From NCBI GenBank assembly GCA_900555495.1, contig USLD01000040.1:1-9223 (forward strand): a stretch of 9,223 bases of DNA, given 5' to 3'. The translations under genes were made by a program, and so were the position numbers. Under the pieces are notes generated by a model. That model saw nothing but the letters and a program-made list of their open reading frames with translations. It did not search any database and was not told where the DNA came from. Below are positions 1 through 6,572 of the stretch, one piece after another. Position 1 is the stretch's first letter. Every line of letters starts with the position of its first letter. The stretch comes from an uncultured Slackia sp. Lineage in GTDB: Bacteria > Actinomycetota > Coriobacteriia > Coriobacteriales > Eggerthellaceae.

Positions 1-525
1 GCGGACGATCTTCTTCGCATTGATGGCGTTCTCGAACAGGTCGCCGTCAAGACCCATGACGACGTTGGAGAACATCTGGATGAAGCGGCGATAGCTGTCC
101 CACGAGAAACGGGGGTTCTCGGTGTGCTTGATCAGGCCGTTGATGGACTGGTCGTTCAGGCCCAGGTTGAGAACCGTGTCCATCATGCCCGGCATGGACA
201 TGGGAGCGCCGGAACGCACGGAGACGAGCAGGGGATCTTCGGAGTCGCCGATCTTCTTGCCGATGCGACGCTCCAAATCGAGGCGGTACTGCTCGATTTC
301 GTCAAGCGCGCCCTCGGGCCAGGTGTTGTCGGCATTGGCGTATTCCATACAGGTCTGACAGGTGATGGTGAATCCCGGAGGCACAGGAAGGCCGATCACG
401 GCCATCTCGGCGAGGTTCGCGCCCTTGCCGCCAAGGATGTACTTCATATCCTTGTTGCCCTCGGTAACGTTGTTGCCCTCGGCGTCCTTACCGAACGCGT
501 AGACACGCTTGACGTCAGCAGTCAC
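1..525 (-). CDS. ppdK: Pyruvate,phosphate dikinase, N-terminal part (cut by window edge)
   Basis: PPDK interconverts pyruvate + ATP + Pi and PEP + AMP + PPi in the cytoplasm. In anaerobes it often runs the glycolytic or gluconeogenic PEP/pyruvate step. Only the first 175 residues are present; the family is usually about 880 residues, so the rest lies beyond base 1. Visible are the start of the nucleotide-binding domain with GGKGANLAEM (residues 32-41), the PVPPGFTIT segment (48-56) and SVRSGAPMSMPGMMDTVLN (102-120), which leads into LGLND, a PPDK signature. I chose a GTG start at 525 because AAGGAG lies 6 nt upstream (532-537) and the protein begins as PPDKs normally do. It lies 45 nt after the regulator gene with no terminator between, so the two are probably co-transcribed. 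Family assignment is secure. Confidence 0.95.
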   Translation of the reverse strand, partial: MTADVKRVYAFGKDAEGNNVTEGNKDMKYILGGKGANLAEMAVIGLPVPPGFTITCQTCMEYANADNTWPEGALDEIEQYRLDLERRIGKKIGDSEDPLLVSVRSGAPMSMPGMMDTVLNLGLNDQSINGLIKHTENPRFSWDSYRRFIQMFSNVVMGLDGDLFENAINAKKIVR

Positions 526-570
526 TGTATTCTCCTTCGTGATAGATACCCTACTGCACAAAGAGCAATA

Positions 571-1476
571 TTACTCAAAGATGGTCTTTTGGAACGGATG
601 AGCCAGCTCATAGTAGCGTAAAATCTCCTGAGCGGTTTCTTCTACGGCCTTATTGTCCGTTCTGATGACGATGCAGCCCAGTTTGCGCATCAGCGCGCGG
701 GCCTCTTCGAGGTCCTGATAGACCATCTCGGGCTCGGCATAGCTCGCCGCCACGGTGGCTGCGCCGCGCCCGGCGCCGCCGAGCCTGCGCGAGCGGATGC
801 CTACCAGCACGTCGGGCGTCGTCATCAATCCGAAGATCCTCGAGGGGTCGCAATCGTAGATTTCCTTCGGGGGTTCGACGCCCAGGGCGAGCGGCACATT
901 GGCCACCTTATAGCCCTCCATACCCATATATATAGAGATGGGCGTCTTCGACGAGCGGGACACGCCGAGCAGCACGATGTCGGCCTCGGCGAGGTCTTGC
1001 GGGTTGCGGCCGTCGTCGTGTTCCACCGTGAATTCCATGGCGGCGATACGACGGAAGTAGTGGGCGTCGGTCGTACGCAGCAGCCCGGGGTTGTTGCGCG
1101 GCGAAAGGCCCGATGCGTCGGCCAGAGCGTGGATAGGCGTGCTCATGATGTCGACGCCGTGCAGGCCCGCCTCCTGGCAGAACGCGCGCAGCCTCGAACG
1201 CATTTCAGGATCGACCAGCGTGAAGAACACCACCAAGTCGCCCTTGAGCCCCGCCTCGCGATAACGCTCCTGATGCGAGGTGAGGAAGTTCACGATCTCG
1301 TCGAAATTGCGCGCCTTGGGCAAAATCTCGATATACGGCTCGGGAACGCCGAATTGGCCCGCGGCCGCTCGGGCGAGCGTGTGTGCGGTGGCGCCGAGGG
1401 AGTCGCTGACGATATAGATGGTAGGAAGCGGAGAATCGTTGTGAACGCAGATATGCTCTCGCAAGTCTCCCGACAT
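571..1476 (-). CDS. PPDK/PEP-synthase regulatory protein (kinase-pyrophosphorylase, DUF299 family)
   Basis: This family is bifunctional: it inactivates its target by ADP-dependent phosphorylation of a threonine beside the catalytic histidine, and reactivates it by phosphate-dependent dephosphorylation that releases PPi. The 301-residue protein has the expected length. It shows the N-terminal TIYIVSDSLGATAHTLARA (19-37), the STPIHALADASG segment (112-123), the P-loop GVSRSSKTP (171-179), YKVANVPLALGVEPP (189-203) and the C-terminal DNKAVEETAQEI (274-285). I chose the ATG at 1476 because GGGGAG sits 5 nt upstream (1482-1487) and the homologous region begins just after it. A longer in-frame reading to 1623 would translate through the glyS terminator and is rejected. 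Target specificity (PPDK rather than PEP synthase) is inferred from ppdK lying 45 nt downstream. The orthologue is called yqfL in Bacillus. Confidence 0.92.
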   Translation of the reverse strand: MSGDLREHICVHNDSPLPTIYIVSDSLGATAHTLARAAAGQFGVPEPYIEILPKARNFDEIVNFLTSHQERYREAGLKGDLVVFFTLVDPEMRSRLRAFCQEAGLHGVDIMSTPIHALADASGLSPRNNPGLLRTTDAHYFRRIAAMEFTVEHDDGRNPQDLAEADIVLLGVSRSSKTPISIYMGMEGYKVANVPLALGVEPPKEIYDCDPSRIFGLMTTPDVLVGIRSRRLGGAGRGAATVAASYAEPEMVYQDLEEARALMRKLGCIVIRTDNKAVEETAQEILRYYELAHPFQKTIFE

Positions 1477-1581
1477 GGCCTCTCCCCTTTCCGTGCGTCG
1501 AAACCCGACGCAGCGATACGATTGGGCGAAGCGGCATAAGCCGCCTGGACGAAAATCCGTCCGTAGTTCTGCCCAATATAC
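1477..1581 (-). promoter_or_regulatory. Structured leader upstream of the PPDK regulator - ppdK pair
   Basis: The intergenic sequence read on the minus strand has nested pairing. P1 is ATTGGGC (1571-1577) with GCCCAAT (1521-1527). Inside it, P2 is GGACG...CGTCC (1547-1562) with a G.U-closed AUUU loop. P3 is AGGCGGC-TTAT-GCCGCTT (1529-1546, one G.U). P2 and P3 directly abut, and the P1-P2 junction is 8 nt, giving a compact three-way junction. A fourth stem, TGCGTCG-GGTTT-CGACGCA (1494-1512), ends just before the Shine-Dalgarno at 1482-1487. Pairing is seen directly; a regulatory role is inference. P1 begins only 5 nt after the glyS terminator T-run, and a TATATT -10-like hexamer (1576-1581) overlaps it. 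The full fold therefore needs a start further upstream or read-through from glyS. Confidence 0.4.
1576..1581 (-). promoter_or_regulatory. Candidate -10 element for the PPDK regulator operon
   Basis: TATATT, preceded by TTTTTTG, is the most promoter-like hexamer between the glyS terminator and the next gene. No good -35 exists at 16-18 nt upstream; that position falls inside the terminator hairpin and reads about TTTTTA. A promoter is expected here because a strong terminator precedes the gene, but this specific site is weakly supported. Confidence 0.25.
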
Positions 1582-1616
1582 AAAAAACCGGCCCCCGTAA
1601 AAACGGGAAGCCGGTT
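1582..1616 (-). terminator. Rho-independent terminator of the lepB-glyQ-glyS transcript
   Basis: On the minus strand AACCGGC plus TCCCGT pairs with ACGGGG plus GCCGGTT, with a single bulged T and a loop of about 4 T. This makes a stem of about 13 bp, followed directly by a run of six T (1582-1587). It begins 42 nt after the glyS stop codon. It separates glyS from the PPDK regulator gene and shows that the longer open frame over the region is not coding. Confidence 0.88.
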
Positions 1617-1658
1617 CATCCATAGAAACGGAATCGATACGCGCGCTATCGGCGTCGA

Positions 1659-3743
1659 TTACTTGGCGAGCTGACCGAAGTCGGCCACGCGGGCGAACAC
1701 GTCGACGAAACGGTTCAGGATACGCAGACGGTTCTCACGCAGCGCGACATCCTCGTCCATGACCATGACCTTCTCGAAGAACAGGTCGACGGGCTTGCGC
1801 AGCGAGGCGAGCTCGGCGAGGGCTTCGGGATAATCGTCGGCATCGAGGGCGCGGGCCACGCGGCCTTCGGCCTGAACGACCGCGCAGGCCAGCGCATGCT
1901 CGACCTCGGAGAGCAGCGATTCGTCGTAATCGCAGCCCAACGATGCGTCGCGCAGATTGTTGGCACGGGCGTAAGCGATGGCCAAGTCGGCGAAGGTCTC
2001 GGGAGCTTCCTGGCGCGCATGCTCGAGAGCATGGACGCGGTTGATGAGCTCGAGCGGCTCGCGCACGCCTGCGGCGAGCACGGCGTCGATGGCGTCGGCG
2101 CTGCTGCCGCCATCGCGCACCATGACCTTCGTACGCGTGATGAAGAACTCGATGACCTGTTCGCGCACGGCAGCGGCATCGAATTCGATGCCGTCGGCGG
2201 CGTATGCGGCCAAAGAGGCGTCGATCGCAGGAACCAGCTCGACGTCGATCGCGTCATCGCCGGTCAGCATGGCCACGATGCCGAGGGCGCTGCGGCGCAG
2301 GGCGAACGGGTCGGAAGAGCCCGTCGGAGCCTGATCGACCGCGAACAGGCCGCAGATCGTATCGAGCTTGTCGGCGAACGCGACGGCCTTGCCCACACGG
2401 GTCGCGGGGGTGGCGTCGCCCGAGAAGCGAGGACGGTAGTGGTCGGCGATGGCGCCTGCCACCACATCGGTCTCGCCCGCGGCCTTGGCATAGTAGGATC
2501 CCATGATGCCCTGGACGCTCGTGAACTCGACGACCGCGCCCGTCACCAGGTCGGCCTTGCACAGGTAGGCCGCGCGCAGGGCGTCCGCCTTCTCCTGGCC
2601 TTCGAGGCCGGCGGCGGCGCACAGGTGCTCGACCAGCTTGACGATGCGCTTGGTCTTGGCAAGCGTGGTGCCCAGCTTCTCCTGGAAGACGACCTCGTCG
2701 AGATGCTCGACGTAGGACTCCAGCGGAGCCTTGAGGTCTTCGTCGTAGAAGAACTTGGCGTCATAGAGACGGGCCGCCACGACGCGCTGGTTGCCGTCGA
2801 CGATGTTCGCCTCGAACTCGGGGTTGCCGTTCGAGGTGATCAGGAACTTGTTCGCAAGCGAGCCGTCGGCGTTGAACAGCGGGAAGTAGCGCTGATGGAC
2901 GAGCATCGCGTCGACGATGATTTCCTTCGGCACGGCCAGGAACAGCTCGTCGAACTCGCCCACCATGACCGTGGGATACTCGGAGAGGTTCACGACCTCG
3001 GCGAGGGTCTTCGCGGGAAGCTCGGCGGTCAGGCCGCATGCCTTCTCGGCCTCGGCCACCTGGGCGCGAATGGACTGCTCGCGCTCCTGCTCGGTCACGA
3101 CGACGAACGCGTTGCGGATCGTGTCGATCAGCTGGTCGGCGTGGGCCACGGCATGCGGGCCGGGAGCCAGGAAGCGGTGGCCGCGGGTCTCGTTGCCGGC
3201 CTCGAGGCCTGCGAAACGGACCGGGACGACAGCGTCGCCCAGCATGGCCACGATCCAGCGCACCGGGCGCGAGAAGTACTGGCTCGTGGTGCCCCAACGG
3301 CACGACTTAGGCCAAGAGATGGACGCGATAACGCCCTCGAGCACCTCGGGCAGCAACGCGGCCACGTCGGCGGCAGGGGTCTCCTTCACCGCATAGACGT
3401 ACTCGACGCCGCCCTCGTCGCGGCGCTCGAGCGTAGACACGTCGACGCCCTTGCCGCGCGCGAAGCCGGCAGCGGCCTTGGTCGGATTGCCGTCAGCGTC
3501 GAACGCGATCTTGGCGGCGGGGCCGCGGAACTGCTCGACGGTGGCCTCGGTGCGCTCGGGCACGCCCTCGACGATCGCGATCAGACGGCGAGGCGTGGAA
3601 TACACCTTGACTTCGTCGAAGGGAACGCGGGCGGATGCCAGCGCTTCGGAGACCAAGCGCGGCAGCTGCTCGGTCGCGGCATGCAGGTCGAATGCGGGAA
3701 GCTCTTCGGTGCCGATTTCGAATGCGAGCGTGGTCTTTTCCAT
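1659..3743 (-). CDS. glyS: Glycine--tRNA ligase beta subunit
   Basis: GlyS is the tRNA-recognition subunit of the alpha2-beta2 glycyl-tRNA synthetase, which charges tRNA-Gly in the cytoplasm. The 694-residue length is typical. Visible are the N-terminal FEIGTEELP (8-16), STPRRLIAIV (49-58), FSRPVRWIVAMLGD (157-170), DAKFFYDEDLK (328-338), KADLVTGAVVEFTSVQGIMGSYYA (396-419, the HD-like core), DPFALRRSALGI (478-489), and the anticodon-binding C-terminus with RKPVDLFFEKVMVM (649-662). The ATG at 3743 is chosen because AAGGAGG lies 6 nt upstream (3750-3756), inside the last codons of glyQ, and the conserved N-terminus starts there. The glyQ stop is 1 nt upstream, so the subunits are translationally coupled, as suits a fixed stoichiometry. 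No frame break or missing motif was seen. Confidence 0.97.
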   Translation of the reverse strand: MEKTTLAFEIGTEELPAFDLHAATEQLPRLVSEALASARVPFDEVKVYSTPRRLIAIVEGVPERTEATVEQFRGPAAKIAFDADGNPTKAAAGFARGKGVDVSTLERRDEGGVEYVYAVKETPAADVAALLPEVLEGVIASISWPKSCRWGTTSQYFSRPVRWIVAMLGDAVVPVRFAGLEAGNETRGHRFLAPGPHAVAHADQLIDTIRNAFVVVTEQEREQSIRAQVAEAEKACGLTAELPAKTLAEVVNLSEYPTVMVGEFDELFLAVPKEIIVDAMLVHQRYFPLFNADGSLANKFLITSNGNPEFEANIVDGNQRVVAARLYDAKFFYDEDLKAPLESYVEHLDEVVFQEKLGTTLAKTKRIVKLVEHLCAAAGLEGQEKADALRAAYLCKADLVTGAVVEFTSVQGIMGSYYAKAAGETDVVAGAIADHYRPRFSGDATPATRVGKAVAFADKLDTICGLFAVDQAPTGSSDPFALRRSALGIVAMLTGDDAIDVELVPAIDASLAAYAADGIEFDAAAVREQVIEFFITRTKVMVRDGGSSADAIDAVLAAGVREPLELINRVHALEHARQEAPETFADLAIAYARANNLRDASLGCDYDESLLSEVEHALACAVVQAEGRVARALDADDYPEALAELASLRKPVDLFFEKVMVMDEDVALRENRLRILNRFVDVFARVADFGQLAK

Positions 3744-3744
3744 C

Positions 3745-4662
3745 CTATGCCTCCTTCGAATCGGCTTCGGGCTCGATGCCCACGACATGCTCCATATACG
3801 ACGCGCAGCACGCCTTGGCGATCGTGCGGACGCGAAGGATGTAGCCCATGCGCTCGGTCGCAGAGATAACGCCGCGCGCGTCGAGCAGGTTGAAGGCGTG
3901 GCAGCATTTCAGAACGCTGTCGTACGCCGGAAGCGGCAGGCCCGCTTCGAGGGTGCGCAGGCACTCGGCCTCGCGGTCGTTGAACTCCTGGAACAGGAAG
4001 TCGGTGTCGGCCACCTCGAAGTTATAGCGCGAATACTGACGCTCGTTTTCGAGATAGACGTCGCCGTAGGTGAAGACGATGCCGTCCTTGCCACGGCTCC
4101 ACACGATGTCGAACATGCTGTCGACGCCCTGGATGTACATCGTCAGACGCTCGAGGCCGTAGGCGATTTCCACGGGAACGGGGCTGCACTCGAAGCCGCC
4201 GACCTGCTGGAAGTAAGTGAACTGGGTCACTTCCATGCCGTCGATCCAGACCTCCCAACCAAGGCCCCATGCGCCCAGCGTCGGGCTTTCCCAGTCGTCT
4301 TCGACGAAGCGCACGTCGTGCTTATCGGTGTCGATGCCGATGGCGCGCAGGCTGCCCAGATAGAGCTCCTGGATGTCGTCCGGAGAGGGCTTCATGAGGA
4401 CCTGGAACTGATAATAGAACTGCGTGCGGTTGGGGTTTTCGCCGTAGCGGCCGTCGGTGGGACGGCGGCAGCCCTGCACGTAGCAGGTGCGCCAGGTGTC
4501 GGGGCCCAGCGAGCGAAGCGTGGTCGCAGGCGCATTGGTGCCCGCGCCGACTTCGTTATCGTAAGGCTGCAGCACCACGCAGCCCAGATCGGCCCAGTAA
4601 CGCTGCAGCGTCAGGATGATGTCCTGGAAGCTGAGCGCGTCGGGCTTAGCAGCATGACTCAT
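3745..4662 (-). CDS. glyQ: Glycine--tRNA ligase alpha subunit
   Basis: GlyQ is the class II catalytic subunit that forms glycyl-adenylate and pairs with GlyS. The 305-residue protein is of normal length and very conserved. It contains FQDIILTLQRYW (12-23), QPYDNEVGAGTNAPATTLRSLGP (32-54), the motif 2 region RRPTDGRYGENPNR (66-79), FVEDDWESPTLGAWGLGWEVW (119-139), DGMEVTQFTYFQQVGG (141-156) and the motif 3-like AYGLERL (167-173). Just before motif 2 it reads VQGCRRPTDG rather than the PSRRPTDG I recall from many homologues. The ATG at 4662 is 2 nt after the lepB stop, and an AGGAG in the lepB 3' end serves as its ribosome site. It overlaps nothing, and glyS starts 1 nt after its stop. Function is certain from sequence conservation. 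Confidence 0.97.
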   Translation of the reverse strand: MSHAAKPDALSFQDIILTLQRYWADLGCVVLQPYDNEVGAGTNAPATTLRSLGPDTWRTCYVQGCRRPTDGRYGENPNRTQFYYQFQVLMKPSPDDIQELYLGSLRAIGIDTDKHDVRFVEDDWESPTLGAWGLGWEVWIDGMEVTQFTYFQQVGGFECSPVPVEIAYGLERLTMYIQGVDSMFDIVWSRGKDGIVFTYGDVYLENERQYSRYNFEVADTDFLFQEFNDREAECLRTLEAGLPLPAYDSVLKCCHAFNLLDARGVISATERMGYILRVRTIAKACCASYMEHVVGIEPEADSKEA

Positions 4663-4664
4663 GA

Positions 4665-5234
4665 TTAAAGCACTCCTATATGATCGAGGGGCCAGTAGAT
4701 CGCGACGGCGCGTCCACTCACGGACGTCTCGTCGATGGAACCGAAATAACGCGAGTCGGCCGAATTGGTGCGATTGTCGCCCATGACCCAGATCTCGCCT
4801 TCGGGAACCGTGTACGGATAGAGGATATCGACGCCCGACGCCGTCTTAAGAGGCGCGGTCGGCTTGCCTTGAGTATAGGGCTCGTCGAGCGGCACCCCGT
4901 CGACGTAGACGACGCCTTCGATCAAATCGACCGTCTGGCCTCCCGTGGCGATGGCACGCTTGATCAGCGTGCGGCCGGGGATTTCAGGATCGTCGAACGT
5001 GATGATGTCGCCCGGTTCGACGTCGCGGAAGTAGTAGGTGATCTTCTCGGACCAGACGTTGTCGCCGATTTCGATCGTGTCCTCCATCGAGCCTGAGGGA
5101 ATGGTGTACGGACAGACCACGAACGTCTGCAGACCCCACACCAAAGCCACCACGAGCAGGATGTAGCCCGCCCACGACAGGACGGTTCTCAGCATGCCGC
5201 GCGAACGCGGCGTCGCATGCTGGCCATAGCTCAC
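4665..5234 (-). CDS. lepB: Signal peptidase I
   Basis: Type I signal peptidase, a membrane-anchored Ser/Lys protease that cleaves Sec and Tat signal peptides on the outer face of the membrane. At 189 residues it is the short Gram-positive form. A single transmembrane segment spans roughly 17-40. It is followed by IPSGSMEDTI (45-54), in which Ser49 aligns with the nucleophile. LIKRAIATGGQTV (90-102) contains the general base Lys92, and box E is MGDNRTNSADSR (151-162). The start is GTG at 5234, supported by AGGAGG 7 nt upstream (5242-5247). It begins 42 nt after trmD, with a weak hairpin between, and ends 2 nt before glyQ, so it is likely transcribed with glyQS. Its export role is unrelated to its neighbours; the grouping is probably housekeeping co-expression. 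Confidence 0.95.
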   Translation of the reverse strand: MSYGQHATPRSRGMLRTVLSWAGYILLVVALVWGLQTFVVCPYTIPSGSMEDTIEIGDNVWSEKITYYFRDVEPGDIITFDDPEIPGRTLIKRAIATGGQTVDLIEGVVYVDGVPLDEPYTQGKPTAPLKTASGVDILYPYTVPEGEIWVMGDNRTNSADSRYFGSIDETSVSGRAVAIYWPLDHIGVL

Positions 5235-5241
5235 GGAAAAT

Positions 5242-5247
5242 CCTCCT
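5242..5247 (-). promoter_or_regulatory. Strong ribosome binding site deciding the lepB GTG start
   Basis: A perfect AGGAGG on the minus strand stands 7 nt before the GTG at 5234. It fixes the start of signal peptidase I at a non-ATG codon. Starting at the next in-frame methionine (residue 14) would shorten the cytoplasmic N-terminus and leave this site unused. Confidence 0.8.
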
Positions 5248-5252
5248 ATGAA

Positions 5253-5278
5253 ATGAAAAGGCGCCCTACAGACGCCTT
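5253..5278 (-). terminator. Weak hairpin (partial terminator or attenuator) between trmD and lepB
   Basis: On the minus strand AAGGCG (5273-5278) pairs with CGCCTT (5258-5263) around a 9-nt loop, followed by TT-C-A-TTT. The stem is only 6 bp and the T-run is interrupted, so full termination is doubtful. It overlaps the trmD stop codon. No promoter is visible in the remaining bases before lepB, so some read-through must be expected if the hairpin acts at all. Confidence 0.4.
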
Positions 5279-6008
5279 AGAATGCCTCGCCGTGCAATGA
5301 TAGCAAAAAAGCCCGTTCATCCTCGGTTATATTCGCCGTCTCCAGCAAATCGGGACGCAGGCGCGCAGTGCGCAGCAGAGACTGTTCGCGTCGCCATTTC
5401 TCGATGGCGGCGTGATTGCCCGACCTCAAGATATCGGGAACATCCATGCCGCGATAGCTGGCGGGACGCGTGTATTGCGGGTATTCGAGCAAGCCGTCGT
5501 AGAAGCTCTCGTCGATGGCGCTTCCCTCGTCGCCGAGGACGCCGTCGAGCAGCCTGACCACGGCGTCGATCACCACCATCGATGCGAGCTCGCCCGAGGT
5601 CAGCACGTAATCGCCCAATGAGATGCAGCGATCGGCCAGCGTGTAGACGCGTTCGTCGATGCCTTCGTAGTGCCCGCAGATAAACAGCAGGCGGTCTTGC
5701 GAGGACAACTCGGTGGCCACGCCCTGGTCGAAAGGCTCGCCGCACGGGGTGAGAAAAATCGTGTAAGGCTTCGGGCCCGCGGCAGCGATGTCATCGTACG
5801 CTTCGAAGATGGGCTCGCACTTCATGACGAGGCCCTGGCCTCCGCCGTAAGGGTCGTCATCGGTGGTGCGATGGCGGTCATGCGTCCAATCGCGCAGATC
5901 GTAGGCATGGAAATCAAGCGCGCCGCATGCCTGGGCGCGCTTCATGATCGATTCCCCCATCACGGAATCGTACATGTGGGGGAATGTCGAAAGCGTTTCT
6001 ATCTTCAT
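5277..6008 (-). CDS. trmD: tRNA (guanine-37-N1)-methyltransferase
   Basis: TrmD methylates N1 of G37 next to the anticodon using S-adenosylmethionine, which prevents +1 frameshifting. It is a SPOUT-class dimer and essential in most bacteria. The 243-residue protein has the usual length. Visible are the N-terminal IETLSTFPHMYD (3-14), DDDPYGGGQGLVMK (50-63), the knot motifs FICGHYEGIDERV (109-121) and SLGDYVLTSGELA (130-142), and YDGLLEYPQYTRPASYRGMDVP (170-191), which carries the catalytic-region Asp171. The C-terminal helical domain has a WRREQSLLRTARLRPDLL-type end (205-222). The ATG at 6008 is chosen because homology starts there; an in-frame extension to 6101 only reads the rimM 3' end out of frame. 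The start lies 4 nt after the rimM stop with only a distant GAGG, so initiation probably depends on coupling to rimM translation. Confidence 0.96.
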   Translation of the reverse strand: MKIETLSTFPHMYDSVMGESIMKRAQACGALDFHAYDLRDWTHDRHRTTDDDPYGGGQGLVMKCEPIFEAYDDIAAAGPKPYTIFLTPCGEPFDQGVATELSSQDRLLFICGHYEGIDERVYTLADRCISLGDYVLTSGELASMVVIDAVVRLLDGVLGDEGSAIDESFYDGLLEYPQYTRPASYRGMDVPDILRSGNHAAIEKWRREQSLLRTARLRPDLLETANITEDERAFLLSLHGEAF

Positions 6009-6012
6009 GATG

Positions 6013-6569
6013 CTATGCGTCGTCCTCGGCCGAACCGTTATCGGCCGCATCCAGATCGACGAGGCCGTACGGCAAATCCATCGTAAGCACGCGTTCTTCA
6101 TCGTCGAATTCGACGATGAAGTCGTCGACGAGAGGAATCAAGACCTCCCCCGTCGCGCCCGCGACGATCAAAAGATCCTGCGTAGGCATTTCCTGCACGT
6201 CCTCGATCGTTCCGATGGTGCCGAGCGTGCTGTCGACGACCAGGAATCCCGCCAGGTAATCGGCGCTCGAATGCATGAAGTCTTCGAAATCTTCGGGCAG
6301 GTCGGCACGAGGCAGTGGCTTCCCATAAGAAGCTCCGCCGTGTCGCGGTCTTTCACGCGGTCGAATTCGACGGCGTATTCGCCTGCTCCGAGATGCTGCA
6401 CGCCGCGCACGCGGGCCTTACGGGGCCCGTCGAGCGTCGGCGGCACGAAATGCACGTCCAAACCCTCGCATAGAAGGAAAGGAAGGCCGCGCACGGAGCG
6501 TGCGACAAGCCTTCCTTTGAGACCTTGGGTTGCGATGAGTTCAGCTACGTCAGCCCAACGACGCGCCAT
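6013..6569 (-). pseudogene. rimM: Frameshifted rimM, 30S ribosome maturation factor
   Basis: RimM binds ribosomal protein uS19 and helps assemble the 30S head. It has an N-terminal beta-barrel domain and a C-terminal PRC-barrel. The N-terminal half reads from ATG 6569 (GAGG from the khpA 3' end serves as ribosome site): WADVAELIATQGLKGRL (5-21), then LDVHFVPP, through EFDRVKDRDTAELLMGSHCLVP (68-89). After base 6303 this frame loses all similarity, and it stops at TGA 6168-6170 after 44 more residues. The family sequence resumes in another frame from 6309: RADLPEDFEDF, SSADYLAGFLVVDSTLGTIG, EVLIPLVDDFIVEF and LPYGLVDLD, ending at TAG 6013-6015. The net loss is one base modulo three. The full product would be about 185-187 residues. 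I see no classic slippery heptamer, so this is a real mutation or a sequence error. It lies 3 nt after khpA and 4 nt before trmD. Confidence 0.88.
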
Positions 6570-6572
6570 AAG

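Noticed and set aside
1477..1623. 49-residue N-terminal extension of the PPDK regulator
   Set aside because: It would translate through the strong glyS terminator, has no homology, and leaves the good ribosome site at 1482-1487 unused.
1896..3869. Plus-strand open frame of 657 codons antisense to glyS
   Set aside because: It is the mirror of a highly conserved GlyS frame in GC-rich DNA, has biased low-complexity composition rich in Gly, Arg, Asp and Val, and shows no recognisable domain.
3451..4668. Plus-strand open frame of 405 codons antisense to glyQ and the glyS start
   Set aside because: It lies across two certain genes on the other strand, has no family motif, and is explained by absence of stops in GC-rich antisense frames.
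6009..6101. 31-residue N-terminal extension of TrmD
   Set aside because: It is the rimM 3' end read in another frame; TrmD similarity begins exactly at the ATG at 6008.
6013..6276. C-terminal rimM piece as an independent 87-residue gene from ATG 6276
   Set aside because: The family sequence continues upstream of that ATG in the same frame (RADLPEDFEDF), and only a weak GAAGA precedes it, so it is a fragment rather than a separate gene.
6295..6335. Programmed -1 ribosomal frameshift in rimM
   Set aside because: No X-XXY-YYZ heptamer is present in the upstream frame near the break, and RimM is not known to use recoding. A mutation or sequence error explains the data more simply.
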